Positions 8,892 through 18,116 of a stretch of DNA of 64,000 bases are shown piece after piece. The translations under genes were made by a program, and so were the position numbers. Position 1 is the first letter of the stretch, and each line of letters starts with the position of its first letter. This DNA comes from Halovivax ruber XH-70 (lineage in GTDB: Archaea > Halobacteriota > Halobacteria > Halobacteriales > Natrialbaceae): contig NC_019964.1 in the NCBI RefSeq assembly GCF_000328525.1, positions 1,674,001 to 1,738,000 of the forward strand, read 5' to 3'. The notes below the pieces were generated by a model, which saw nothing but the letters and a program-made list of their open reading frames with translations, made no database searches and was not told the origin of the DNA.

Positions 8892-9896
8892 ATGAGTGTC
8901 GACATCAGATCGTTCGACCTCGAAACCGAGCCCGAGGAGTGGAATCGCCTCGTCGATCGCGCCCATCGATCGAACCCGTTCTACCGGGCCGAAGCACTGG
9001 CACTGCAGGCGACCGAGACGGAGACGACTGTCCACGCCCTGGCCGGGTTCAAGGGCGAGGAGCCCGTCGGGCTCTTCCCCGCGTTCGAACTGACGAAGGG
9101 GCCGTTCGCGGCGGTGTTCTCGCCGGCGCCACAGTCCTGGTCGTGCTACCTGGGCCCGGTCGTTCACTCGATGAGTCACCTGAAGCAACGCAAGGCAGAC
9201 AGACGCCTGCGATCGTTCGTCGACGGCTGTCTCGAGTGGCTCGAAGACGCTTGCTCACCGGTCTACTGGAAGGTGACGACGGCAGGCATCGACGATCTGC
9301 GGCCGTTCACCTGGAACGGCTTCGACGTCTCGCTCCAGTACACCTACGTCGTCGATCTCGAGGACTCACCCGAAGCCGTCAGAGATCGATTCAGTTCGGA
9401 CGCGCGTCGCAACGTCCAGTCTGTCCCCGACGGCGTCTCCGTCACCGTCGAGGGACCGGACGCGATCGACTCGATCGTCGAACAGGTCGCGACGCGGTAC
9501 GAGAAACAGGGGCGCCCGTTCCACCTCGAGCCATCCTACGTGCGCGCACTGTACGACGCGCTCCCGGCGGGCGCGATCAGACCCTACGTCTGCCGGGTCG
9601 ACGGCGAGTTCTGTGGCGGCATCCTCGTCCTCGAATCGGACGACACGCGCTTCCGGTGGCAGGGTGGCGTGAAACTCGAAGACGTCGACGTGCCGGTCAA
9701 CGATTTGCTCGATTGGCGAATCATCGCCGACGGGATCGACTCGGCGGCGACCAGATACGACCTCGTCGGCGCCGGTGTCCCGGCCATCAACCGCTACAAG
9801 GCGAAGTTCAACCCGCGTCTCGAGACCCACCACACGATCACGTCGGGCACGTTCGGTATCGACCACCTCGTCGAACGCTACGAGCAGGCCGTGTAA
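8892..9896 (+). CDS. FemAB-like GNAT-fold acyltransferase
   Basis: The protein has 334 residues. The N-terminal part (VHALAGFKGEEPVGLFPAF) and the C-terminal part (YVCRVDGEFCGGILVLE and FRWQGGVKLEDVDVPVNDLL) have the paired GNAT domains of the FemAB/BioF2-like group, which in bacteria add amino acids or acyl groups to cell-wall precursors or exopolymers. The C-terminal YDLVGAGVPAINRYKAKF is a typical end of this group. It follows the phosphodiesterase with a 4-base gap. Together with the neighbouring DegT-type enzyme this suggests amino-sugar modification of a surface polymer, which is an inference from context. Confidence 0.8.
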   Translation: MSVDIRSFDLETEPEEWNRLVDRAHRSNPFYRAEALALQATETETTVHALAGFKGEEPVGLFPAFELTKGPFAAVFSPAPQSWSCYLGPVVHSMSHLKQRKADRRLRSFVDGCLEWLEDACSPVYWKVTTAGIDDLRPFTWNGFDVSLQYTYVVDLEDSPEAVRDRFSSDARRNVQSVPDGVSVTVEGPDAIDSIVEQVATRYEKQGRPFHLEPSYVRALYDALPAGAIRPYVCRVDGEFCGGILVLESDDTRFRWQGGVKLEDVDVPVNDLLDWRIIADGIDSAATRYDLVGAGVPAINRYKAKFNPRLETHHTITSGTFGIDHLVERYEQAV

Positions 9897-9957
9897 CCGA
9901 CCTGCTACGTGTCTGGACGTGCCTGACGTCGTCCGACGGACCTGACGCCGCCCCGCG

Positions 9958-10164
9958 TCAGCGGTGTGCCTTGGGGATGAAGTCGGACGTCTTCATCTCG
10001 CGGTAGGTCGAACACTCGGGACAGGCGTGGACGACGTCTCGATTGTCACCGAACACCCGGGCGAACTGCCGGGTGACGCGATTGCCACAGGACACGCAGT
10101 TCGGTGCGGCCGTCGACCGTTCTTCCTCGAGCGGGGTCCACTTCGTTTCGGATTTGGGAGCCAT
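9958..10164 (-). CDS. DUF7563 zinc-finger protein
   Basis: This 68-residue protein has two zinc-binding pairs, CVSC and CPEC, separated by about 25 residues with RVFGDNRDVVHA between them. The N-terminus is KSETKWTPLEEE and the C-terminus basic. This is the layout of the haloarchaeal DUF7563 zinc-ribbon family, often small nucleic-acid-binding or regulatory proteins. The 61-base space to the acyltransferase is convergent, so they are not co-transcribed. No function is established. Confidence 0.8.
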   Translation of the reverse strand: MAPKSETKWTPLEEERSTAAPNCVSCGNRVTRQFARVFGDNRDVVHACPECSTYREMKTSDFIPKAHR

Positions 10165-10461
10165 CGATCACGGATACCGACAGAACCGTCATTGGTATGG
10201 AGGGCGTACCGTATCAGGAACGACGAGCGTTCGTCACTGTGTGTCACGATAGGCCACGGCGAGAATTCGACCGTCTTCTTGCGATTATGCTCGTATTTAC
10301 AGGTGGTAGCAAGGAATTTATCGCCAGATATGAGCGGATACTGGGCCCTCATTTCTCTCGAAGCGCTCCAGCCCGTGGACGGTGACTGCCCGGTCATCAA
10401 CGACGGATGCTCAGACCCCGCGACAACTACCCCACCCGAAAACGGCGGCTCACCGATCGCC
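10165..10461. other. intergenic, no gene seen
   Basis: This is the space between the upstream end of the DUF7563 gene and the downstream end of glmS. It contains an AT-richer patch near 10270-10340 that may include the DUF7563 promoter. I see no plausible reading frame. Confidence 0.5.
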
Positions 10462-12276
10462 TCACTCGACGGTGACGCTCTTGGCCAGATTTCGAGGCTT
10501 GTCGATCTCTCGATCGAGTAAGTTCGCAGCGTGATACGACACCAGCTGGAGCTGGACGGTCGCGAGCAGGCCCGAAAGCATGGGGTGGACGTCCGGAATC
10601 GAGAGGTGGGCGTCGGCGATGGAGAGGGCGTCGTGGCCGTCCGGACAAACGGCGACGATCGGCGCGCCGCGGGTAGCCGCCTCCTCGGCGTTCTTGAGCG
10701 TCTTCTCGTCCTCCGTGCCGGTGAAGATCGCCACGACGGGCGTCTCCGGCGTCACGAGGGCGAGCGGGCCGTGCTTGAGTTCGCCCGCGGCGAAGCCCTC
10801 CGCGTGTTCGTACGTGATCTCCTTGAACTTGAGCGCACCTTCGAGCGCGACTGGGTAGCCCAGGCCTCGCCCGATGAAGAAGAACGCCCGCTCACCGCGA
10901 TATCGCCGGGCGACCGACTCCGCCGCGGAGCCGTCCAGGAGCTCCTCCACGAGCGACGGGAGTCGGTCGACGTCCGCACAGATGTCGCCGATGGGAAGCG
11001 TCGAGGTTCCCGTCGACGCCGTCGCGATACGGTCGGCCAGCAGCGTGAGGACGATCGCCTGCGAGGAGAACGTCTTCGTCGCCGCGACCCCGATCTCGGG
11101 GCCCGCCCTGATGAACAGTTGCTCGTCGGCCTCACGGGCGGCGCTCGATCCGATCACGTTCGTGACGGCGAGCGTCGTCGCCCCGGCCCGGGACGCCGCC
11201 CGGAGCGCGCCGAGCGTATCGGCCGTCTCGCCGCTCTGGGTGACGGCCACGACGAGCGTTCGATCGTCGATGGGCGGAGCCGAGACACCGAACTCGTTGG
11301 CAAGGATGGCGTCGGCGTCGACCCCGGCCCGACGCAGCACGATCGCCCCGTACAGCGCAGCGTGATACGACGTCCCGCACGCCGCGAGGACGACCCGGTC
11401 GATGTCGGCGAAGGTCTCCGGCTCACAGGCGTCGAACGAGACCGAGCCGCGTCGCGGATCGTATCGGCCCTCTATCGTCTGGGCGATCGACGTCGGCTGC
11501 TCCGTGATCTCCTTTAGCATGTAGTGGTCGAACTCGCCCTTGCCCGTCTCCTCGGCGTCCCAGTCGACCGTCTCCCGACGGCGGCGAACCGGCGCTCCGT
11601 TCGCGTCCGTAATCGAGATTCCGTCCGGTTCGAGGACGACCACGTCGCCGTCCTCGATGTAGATCAGATCGTCGGTGTACTCGAGGAACGCTGGAACGTC
11701 GCTCGCGAGGTAATAGTCGTCGCCGTCGATCCCGACGACCAGCGGGGACCCGTCCCGGGCGGCGTACAGACAGTCGTCCCCGTCGCACATGGCCGCGATC
11801 GCGTAGCTACCGGCGAGTTCTTCTATCGCGTTCCGGAAGGCCGTCTCGCCGTCGTGCCCCCGGTCTATGTAGTACTGAATCAGGTGGGGCACGACTTCGG
11901 TGTCGGTGTCACTCGTAAATTCGTGTCCGGCCTCCTGTAGTCGCTCTTTCAACGCGCCGTAGTTCTCGATGATGCCGTTGTGGACGACGGCGACGTCGGC
12001 GGTCGAATCCGTGTGCGGGTGGGCGTTCTCGTCCGTCGGTGGCCCGTGTGTACTCCAGCGCGTGTGACCGATGCCGAGAGAACCGCCCAGGTGCGTTCCC
12101 TCGAGCGATTCGACCAGCTCATCGACGGTCCCGGATCGCTTCGCGATTTCGATACCCGCCCCGTTCTGGACGGCGATCCCCGCGGAGTCGTAGCCACGAT
12201 ACTCGAGATTCTCGAGGCCGGTGAGCAGGGGTTCGATCGCCTCACCGTCGCCAACGTGGCCGATGATCCCGCACAT
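10462..12276 (-). CDS. glmS: glutamine--fructose-6-phosphate aminotransferase (isomerizing)
   Basis: GlmS, 604 residues, makes glucosamine-6-phosphate from fructose-6-phosphate and glutamine, the entry step to UDP-GlcNAc. The start is fixed by MCGIIGHVGD, where Cys2 is the class II amidotransferase nucleophile. The glutaminase domain (about 1-235) shows GHTRWSTHGPPTDENAHPH. Two SIS sugar-isomerase domains follow (about 285-425 and 455-590), with AACGTSYHAALYG and TQSGETADTLGALR. The C-terminus DKPRNLAKSVTVE is the typical family end. Length is normal. It could feed the sugar-modifying genes just upstream, but glmS is usually constitutive and no operon partner is adjacent. Confidence 0.97.
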   Translation of the reverse strand: MCGIIGHVGDGEAIEPLLTGLENLEYRGYDSAGIAVQNGAGIEIAKRSGTVDELVESLEGTHLGGSLGIGHTRWSTHGPPTDENAHPHTDSTADVAVVHNGIIENYGALKERLQEAGHEFTSDTDTEVVPHLIQYYIDRGHDGETAFRNAIEELAGSYAIAAMCDGDDCLYAARDGSPLVVGIDGDDYYLASDVPAFLEYTDDLIYIEDGDVVVLEPDGISITDANGAPVRRRRETVDWDAEETGKGEFDHYMLKEITEQPTSIAQTIEGRYDPRRGSVSFDACEPETFADIDRVVLAACGTSYHAALYGAIVLRRAGVDADAILANEFGVSAPPIDDRTLVVAVTQSGETADTLGALRAASRAGATTLAVTNVIGSSAAREADEQLFIRAGPEIGVAATKTFSSQAIVLTLLADRIATASTGTSTLPIGDICADVDRLPSLVEELLDGSAAESVARRYRGERAFFFIGRGLGYPVALEGALKFKEITYEHAEGFAAGELKHGPLALVTPETPVVAIFTGTEDEKTLKNAEEAATRGAPIVAVCPDGHDALSIADAHLSIPDVHPMLSGLLATVQLQLVSYHAANLLDREIDKPRNLAKSVTVE

Positions 12277-12973
<697 letters not shown>

Positions 12974-13399
12974 TCAGTCGTAGGCCGGACGCTGGGCCTG
13001 AATGATCGACGAGAGCTGGGCCTGTTCGTCGGCGAGCAGTTCCGTGAAATCGTCCGCGGTGATGATACCCGAGAGCTGGCCGTCGCCGTCGGTGACCGGC
13101 AGCCGTCTGACCCCTTCCTCGGCCATCCGTTCGGCCGCCGTGTAGAACCCGTCCGATTCGGACACCGTCGTGAGCTCCTCCGACATCACGTCCTCGGCCG
13201 TCGTCTCGTCCGGGTTCGACCCGTTTCCGAGGACGCGCGTCGCCAGATCGCGATCCGTGACGATCCCGACCGGCTCGTCGCCGTCCGTGATGACGACGCT
13301 CCCGACGTGTTCGTCGTCCATCATACTGGCGAGTTCGGCGACCGATTCGTCTGTGTCAGCGGTGACGACCCTGCTTCTGGCGAGGTTTTCGACTGGCAT
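12974..13399 (-). CDS. CBS-domain pair protein
   Basis: This 141-residue protein is two tandem CBS motifs and little else. The first is about residues 8-60 (DDEHVGSVVITDGDEPVGIVTDRDLATRVL) and the second about 72-125 (GVRRLPVTDGDGQLSGIITADDFTELL), each shown here in part. CBS pairs bind adenine nucleotides or S-adenosyl compounds and act as energy or ligand sensors, normally in trans on a partner. The partner is not evident. The gene heads the minus-strand group of membrane-protein genes but is separated from DoxX by 111 bases. Codon use is normal. Confidence 0.92.
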   Translation of the reverse strand: MPVENLARSRVVTADTDESVAELASMMDDEHVGSVVITDGDEPVGIVTDRDLATRVLGNGSNPDETTAEDVMSEELTTVSESDGFYTAAERMAEEGVRRLPVTDGDGQLSGIITADDFTELLADEQAQLSSIIQAQRPAYD

Positions 13400-13510
13400 G
13401 GGCGTGGAAGGCTGCCCACGAGCACGGGCATAAATCCCGTGGCGGGCCGGCCAGCGACGACCGCCCGGCCCACCACGGTACCGTCACACTCAGCTATCGA
13501 ACGCCGTCGA

Positions 13511-14056
13511 TTACCCGAGTATGTATCGGAGCGCCGGATACCGTTCAATCAGCGGCTGTCCACCGACGTCGTAGGATTCGATGTAGGCGTCGAGGCCGAG
13601 GATGCGACCGGCGCCGAAGGCGGCGACCGAGAGGAAGACGAGCATGTACGCGAAGTCGCCGTTGATGTACCCATGGTCGACCGACCAGTTCCCGAGGTAG
13701 AACATGAGCATCATGAACGCGCCCCAGAACGCCGCGAGGCGGGTGAAGGCGCCGAACAGGAGGCCGAGTCCGATGAGGACCTCGCCCCAGGGGACGGCGA
13801 CGTTGACGAACTCGACGAACCAGCCAACCTCGGCCATCGAGGTGAACAGGTCTGCGGCCGGCCCAGCCTGGCGACTGCCGAGGTACCCGCCGGCGCTAAA
13901 GTCCCCCGCGAGCACCTTTTCGATCCCGCTCTGGAAGAACGCCAGCCCCATCATCAGCCTGAGCGCGAGGATGAACCAGACCGACAGTGTGTGAAGTTGC
14001 CCGGTTGCGGTGAATCCGCCGATCGTACTCTCTAGATTTACTTCTTTGGTTGCCAT
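13511..14056 (-). CDS. DoxX family membrane protein
   Basis: The product is 181 residues from MATKEVNLEST. Four hydrophobic helices are visible, starting with WFILALRLMMGLAFFQSGIEK, whose family signature is GxxFxxxGxxK-like, then PWGEVLIGLGLLFGAF, AAFWGAFMMLMFYLGNW and AYMLVFLSVAAFGAGRILG. DoxX-type proteins are integral membrane proteins related to the small subunit of archaeal thiosulfate:quinone oxidoreductase and to quinone-linked redox proteins. The function here is unassigned. A TATA-like CTACTATATG (minus strand, about 14076-14085) lies some 25 bases before the ATG, which suggests a leaderless transcript. Confidence 0.88.
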   Translation of the reverse strand: MATKEVNLESTIGGFTATGQLHTLSVWFILALRLMMGLAFFQSGIEKVLAGDFSAGGYLGSRQAGPAADLFTSMAEVGWFVEFVNVAVPWGEVLIGLGLLFGAFTRLAAFWGAFMMLMFYLGNWSVDHGYINGDFAYMLVFLSVAAFGAGRILGLDAYIESYDVGGQPLIERYPALRYILG

Positions 14057-14193
14057 ACGGTACACAACCACATTCATCCCATATAGTAGTGACTGTCAGT
14101 TCATCTAGTGAGTTTCGGGGAGATCACACCTGCTGAAACCCGATCTGGCCACTGTACAGCGACGTGACGGGCCGATGCAGCCTTGCGAAACCA

Positions 14194-15045
14194 CTACCCG
14201 CCGCCGCGAACGACGTGACCGTACTTGATCGACGCGACGAAGATCCCGCCACCGAGTGCGTTCCCAATCGTCGCAAGCACCAGAAAGACCACGTAGTCGC
14301 CGATCGTGATCGCGTCAGTCATGACGAGCCCGAAGAGCACTTCGACGTTGCCGGCGATCGAGTGAGGAAGGTGCAAGAGTCCGATCGTCGCCGCGACGAT
14401 CCAGATGAGCAGCAGTCGACTCGTCGTGTCCTGAGCGGCGGTGAGCAGCCAGGCGAGCAATCCCATCAACCAGCCAGCGAAGATCCCGGCGACGAGCAGC
14501 CAGCGTGGGTCGTGCGTGATGAGCTTCGACGCGATTTCGACGAACGAAGCCGGATCGACGACGCCGAGTCCCGGCATCAGCACGACGGCCAGGATCGTGA
14601 ACGTGGCGCCACCGAGTACGTTCCCCACGTAGACCAGTCCCCAGAGGCGCGCGAGTTGTGTCACCGTCGCCTCGCCGTCTAAGACCGGAACCACCGCGAG
14701 CGTAGTGTGTTCGGTGAACAGCTCCGAGCGGCCGATGATGACGAAGATAAACCCGACGGCGTAGGCACTCGCGACGAGAAGCTCGGTAGTGAGATCACCG
14801 AACCCACCGGTCGAGAGCGTCAGGATGACGGCCATCAGGAGCGGCCCGAATCCGATGTCGAGCCCCGCCGAGAACCCCGACAGCAAGAGGCCGCCGCGTT
14901 CGCGATTGAGTTCGTGGACGCCACTCTCCATGACGGAGTCGAGGACGTCTCGGGTCGGGCGCTGGTCCACTGTGGCCTGCCTCGACGACCCATCACTCGA
15001 GGAGGCCTCACCATCGGTGGCGTGGCCAGATTCACGATCGGACAC
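14194..15045 (-). CDS. formate/nitrite transporter (FNT) family channel
   Basis: This 283-residue protein has an acidic 40-residue cytoplasmic head and then six hydrophobic segments of the FocA/NirC aquaporin-like fold. Visible family pieces are GLDIGFGPLLMAVILTLS, VGFIFVIIGRSELFTEHTTL (the first-loop region after helix 2) and GNALGGGIFVASIKYGHV near the C-terminus. FNT proteins are pentameric channels for formate, nitrite, hydrosulfide or acetate. No formate dehydrogenase or nitrite gene is adjacent, so the substrate is open. It is one of several unrelated membrane-protein genes in a row on this strand. Confidence 0.92.
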   Translation of the reverse strand: MSDRESGHATDGEASSSDGSSRQATVDQRPTRDVLDSVMESGVHELNRERGGLLLSGFSAGLDIGFGPLLMAVILTLSTGGFGDLTTELLVASAYAVGFIFVIIGRSELFTEHTTLAVVPVLDGEATVTQLARLWGLVYVGNVLGGATFTILAVVLMPGLGVVDPASFVEIASKLITHDPRWLLVAGIFAGWLMGLLAWLLTAAQDTTSRLLLIWIVAATIGLLHLPHSIAGNVEVLFGLVMTDAITIGDYVVFLVLATIGNALGGGIFVASIKYGHVVRGGG

Positions 15046-15229
15046 GACTCTGTCTCAGTCGGGTCTCGACGCCCGCACGCAAAAGGACTGGTGGTCACGA
15101 CGGATCGAGCCGGCCAGCTCCGGAGCCGGCAGGTTCGCACGTGCCTCTCGAAAGGACCGGCTGCGATCGAATTCGATCGTCCGGATCGCCTCGCCGTCGT
15201 TCGGGTTGCGTCGACATCATCCGGCCCGA

Positions 15230-16252
15230 CTATCCGGGATGCCCCTCGACACTCCGCAGTCGCACCCAGTGTTCGGTGATAACATGCAAGGTTGCTTTCA
15301 ACCCGCCGAGGACGATCGGCCCGTAGAACAGGCCCATCACGCCGAAGGCGTAGGCACCACCCAGGATACCGAGCAAGATGACGGCCGGATTGAGTTCCGC
15401 GTAGCGGTCGACTGCGAACGGCCGCAGATAGTCGTCGGTGACGCCGACCACGACGACGCAGTAGACGAACAGGGCACCGGCCAGTACCGGTTGCTCCAGT
15501 ATCACGAGATAGAGCACGGCACCACCCCAGATGGGGATCGTTCCGACGAGGGGCACCATCGCGAAGACGACCATCACGATGGTCCAGAACGCGGTATTCG
15601 GGATTCCCACGAGGAGAAAGCCGAGGCCGGCGACGAGCCCCTGGACGACACCGACGAAGACGTGTCCGAAGAGCACCGCCCACAACAAGTCGGTAAATTC
15701 ACTGTAGAGGTCCCGCTGGATGTCCTCGGGCAACGGCATCGTCCGATAGAGCCACGCGACCAGCGCCTCCGCATCTTTCAGCAGGTAGTACACGAGAAAG
15801 AGCGCGAGGACGATGCCGATCGCAAACGTCGTGAGCGAACTGAACGCAGCCGTCGATTGTTCGAGAACGGTCCGTCCGAGATCCTGCCCGGAGCCGACCA
15901 GCTGGCCGTCGATCGTCACGTCGTACCCCGTGAGTTCCCAAATCCTGGTTTCGATCACGTCGATCTGGAGGGTCTCGGCGTCGACGTTCGCGAGGATGTA
16001 CTGCGCCTCGTCGAGGATCGCCGAAAGGACGAGGATGAACGGGACCACGACGGCGACGACGGCGAGGCTCACGAGCGTCAGTGCGGCCACCATCGGAGAG
16101 ACGCGCCGTTCGAGCCGTCGCTGTAGCGGGTACAGGGCGAACGCGAGCAAGACGGCGCCCAGGACGTACTGGAGAAACGGCAAGACGAGTTGCACCGAGA
16201 GCGCGATGAACACCGCCGCGATCGCGAGGAGGGTCCCCCTGGCCAGTCGCAT
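15230..16252 (-). CDS. AI-2E family transporter (PF01594)
   Basis: The protein has 340 residues and seven or eight membrane helices in the AI-2E permease pattern. An N-terminal pair includes VFIALSVQLVLPFLQYVLGA, then a long extracytoplasmic segment (about 85-150), then FLVYYLLKDAEALVAWLY, GVVQGLVAGLGFLLVGIPN and GVMGLFYGPIVLGGLKAT at the end. The family includes quorum-signal exporters and Na+/H+ antiporters, so the name does not prove autoinducer transport. A second, longer member lies at 57051-58217. A role in ion balance is plausible in a halophile but not shown. Confidence 0.9.
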   Translation of the reverse strand: MRLARGTLLAIAAVFIALSVQLVLPFLQYVLGAVLLAFALYPLQRRLERRVSPMVAALTLVSLAVVAVVVPFILVLSAILDEAQYILANVDAETLQIDVIETRIWELTGYDVTIDGQLVGSGQDLGRTVLEQSTAAFSSLTTFAIGIVLALFLVYYLLKDAEALVAWLYRTMPLPEDIQRDLYSEFTDLLWAVLFGHVFVGVVQGLVAGLGFLLVGIPNTAFWTIVMVVFAMVPLVGTIPIWGGAVLYLVILEQPVLAGALFVYCVVVVGVTDDYLRPFAVDRYAELNPAVILLGILGGAYAFGVMGLFYGPIVLGGLKATLHVITEHWVRLRSVEGHPG

Positions 16253-16426
16253 CCGGAATCAGGGCTCCGTGGACCCCGGTGGGCTGCGGAGCGATCCCGA
16301 CGCGGCGTTGTCGACCGCGTTCATCGATCGATCTATCGTCATTGGTTGACAGTTTGGCGAGCGAGTAAATGAGTGTGTCGTGTTCGCACGAGGCGAGAGA
16401 CGATCGGTCGCGATTTCTCCCGGGGC

Positions 16427-17044
16427 TCACGGCGTCGCGTTCGAGAGCGTCATGGCCACGAAAAAGAGCAGAACGAACTCGGAGACCAGCCACGAGTTGT
16501 CGTTCATCCAGGTGCGAATCTTCGGGAGGGCCTGTTCAGCACGCGCACCGCCCGCAATCAGCGCCAGCGACGGAAGTGCAAGGATCAGGAGTGTCGCACC
16601 CACGAACGGAGCCAGGTGCCAGAGCGGTGCGTCGCGCCCGGAGAGGTACGAACCGACCGCGATCGAGGTGAGGAGATCAGTCGGGAAGAAGCCCATCAGG
16701 AGAAAGCCGAGTCGGAACGCGGCGCGCGGCGACGCCGATTCGATCGATCCCATCCACCGCGGCGACTCGGCCGTCTCGCGCGTCCGGTACGTGTGAATCA
16801 TCGCGAGGACGAGCGCCCCGAGGACGACACCGGTTCGTGCCATCGACGGTCGTCCCCGGCCGACGACGCCGACGTCAAGCACGTACGCGATCCCCACGAC
16901 GAGCGAAATCGAGATGGCAGCGCCGGCGAGAAAGGCCGCCGAGTTCGTCCGCCAGCGCTGGCTCGTCGCGAGGAAGATGGCGCTCAAAATCTGCGGCCCG
17001 GAGACCATCACCACGACCAGCGGGAGTACCTCGAGGAACTGCAC
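16427..17044 (-). CDS. GAP (Sap/SfLAP-like) family membrane protein
   Basis: The protein has 205 residues with about six hydrophobic segments. It opens MQFLEVLPLVVVMVSGPQIL, a pattern of the PF11139 GAP family related to mycobacterial sulfolipid-addressing and LysE-like exporters. The mid-protein motif FRLGFLLMGFFPTDLLTSIA is also typical. It is likely a small-molecule or lipid exporter in the cytoplasmic membrane. No function is known in haloarchaea. The 86-base gap to the next gene upstream leaves room for its own promoter. Confidence 0.75.
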   Translation of the reverse strand: MQFLEVLPLVVVMVSGPQILSAIFLATSQRWRTNSAAFLAGAAISISLVVGIAYVLDVGVVGRGRPSMARTGVVLGALVLAMIHTYRTRETAESPRWMGSIESASPRAAFRLGFLLMGFFPTDLLTSIAVGSYLSGRDAPLWHLAPFVGATLLILALPSLALIAGGARAEQALPKIRTWMNDNSWLVSEFVLLFFVAMTLSNATP

Positions 17045-17130
17045 GATGGCACTTCGATCCGAGCGATCAATCCCGTACGCCCTGTGCGGGCAAGCCGCCC
17101 ATATGGCTCGACGCGGCGTCGCGCTCGGCC

Positions 17131-17814
17131 CTACCCGCGGAACGGCCTGACCAGTCGGCGGGCGGCGGGGCCGACGATGGAACGAACGAACGCACCCGCA
17201 CCCACCTTCGATTCGTCGAGCGCGTATCGGGTGGCGTCATCCGCGGCCGACTCCTCTAGCGGGTAAATCGTGCCGTCGTCGCCAACGACGTCGATAACCT
17301 CGCGGACGCGAGACTCGGTGAGGTCACACGCAGCGGCGAGTTCGGGGACCGTCTTCGGCCCCGATTCGAGTTCGGTACTGACGAGGTGGGCGTGACTCAT
17401 GACGAGCATCGCTTCGCTCGAAGTCATGTCGTCCGCTGGCTGCGTGCCATCCCGTCGTCGGTCCTCGACGAAATCGCGACGAGCGTCCAGCAGGAACCAG
17501 ACACCCACCCCAGCGGTGAGTGCCGGAAACCACAGGAGGCCGTCAGACGCCGGAACGACGTACTCGTAGGCGAACCAGACGAGGCTTATACCCGTGATGA
17601 AGAGCCCGATCCCGACACCGGCCCATCGGCCGTCGATCCCGGGTGCTTCGCGGACGACAGCCATCGCCTCGGTGATGACGAACGCGGTCGCGATACCGAG
17701 GACCAGGCTCGCGTTTTGTGAGATGCCGTAGACGATCGCGACTGCCGCGACGTACCCGAGAACGTGGCGTATCGTCAGCCGGTCGCGGGCGGTGCGAACG
17801 AGGGCGGAAATCAC
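17131..17814 (-). CDS. membrane protein with C-terminal winged-helix-like domain
   Basis: This 227-residue protein has four hydrophobic helices in its first 115 residues (VLGYVAAVAIVYGISQ; VLGIATAFVITEAMAVV; GVGIGLFITGISLVWFAYE; FPALTAGVGVWFLLDA). A soluble domain follows, with SGPKTVPELAAACDLTESRV at about 160-180, which reads as a helix-turn-helix. It resembles other haloarchaeal membrane-bound putative regulators, but I cannot name the family. It could pass a membrane signal to transcription, which is speculation. Confidence 0.75.
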   Translation of the reverse strand: MISALVRTARDRLTIRHVLGYVAAVAIVYGISQNASLVLGIATAFVITEAMAVVREAPGIDGRWAGVGIGLFITGISLVWFAYEYVVPASDGLLWFPALTAGVGVWFLLDARRDFVEDRRRDGTQPADDMTSSEAMLVMSHAHLVSTELESGPKTVPELAAACDLTESRVREVIDVVGDDGTIYPLEESAADDATRYALDESKVGAGAFVRSIVGPAARRLVRPFRG

Positions 17815-18116
17815 GGCTCAACTGTCGTGTTGACTGGCAATTATTCTTTCTATTGACAGACAGATCAGCGGGAATTGCAATGCCGAGACCAGACGGAACG
17901 AGCGTACCCCAACCGCCGAAGTGGACAGTGATTGGCGGTGCGTGAATAGAAAACACGGTTCGACCTGGCACCGAATCCAGGCGACCTCACCACCATACCG
18001 ACACAGTGGACGCAACGAGCGCCAGCAATGGTCGACGTGGGGAGCGTGTCAGTCGAACGTCGCGCGGAACCGACCCGAGTCCGGTGAGACTCAACCGACG
18101 CTCCGAAGCCGATGGC
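17815..18116. other. intergenic, no gene seen
   Basis: The first 40 bases after the upstream membrane-HTH start (17820-17860) are AT-rich (ATTATTCTTTCTATTGAC) and probably contain its minus-strand promoter. The remainder is ordinary GC-rich non-coding sequence. Confidence 0.5.

Noticed and set aside
14789-16126. Open frame of 445 codons on the plus strand
   Set aside because: It is antisense to the FNT channel and AI-2E genes, has Arg/Asp/Glu repeats and no recognisable domain. The opposite genes are clear.
15230-16252. Quorum-sensing exporter on the basis of the AI-2E name
   Set aside because: The family includes ion antiporters and members of unknown function, and no autoinducer synthesis gene is present in the window.
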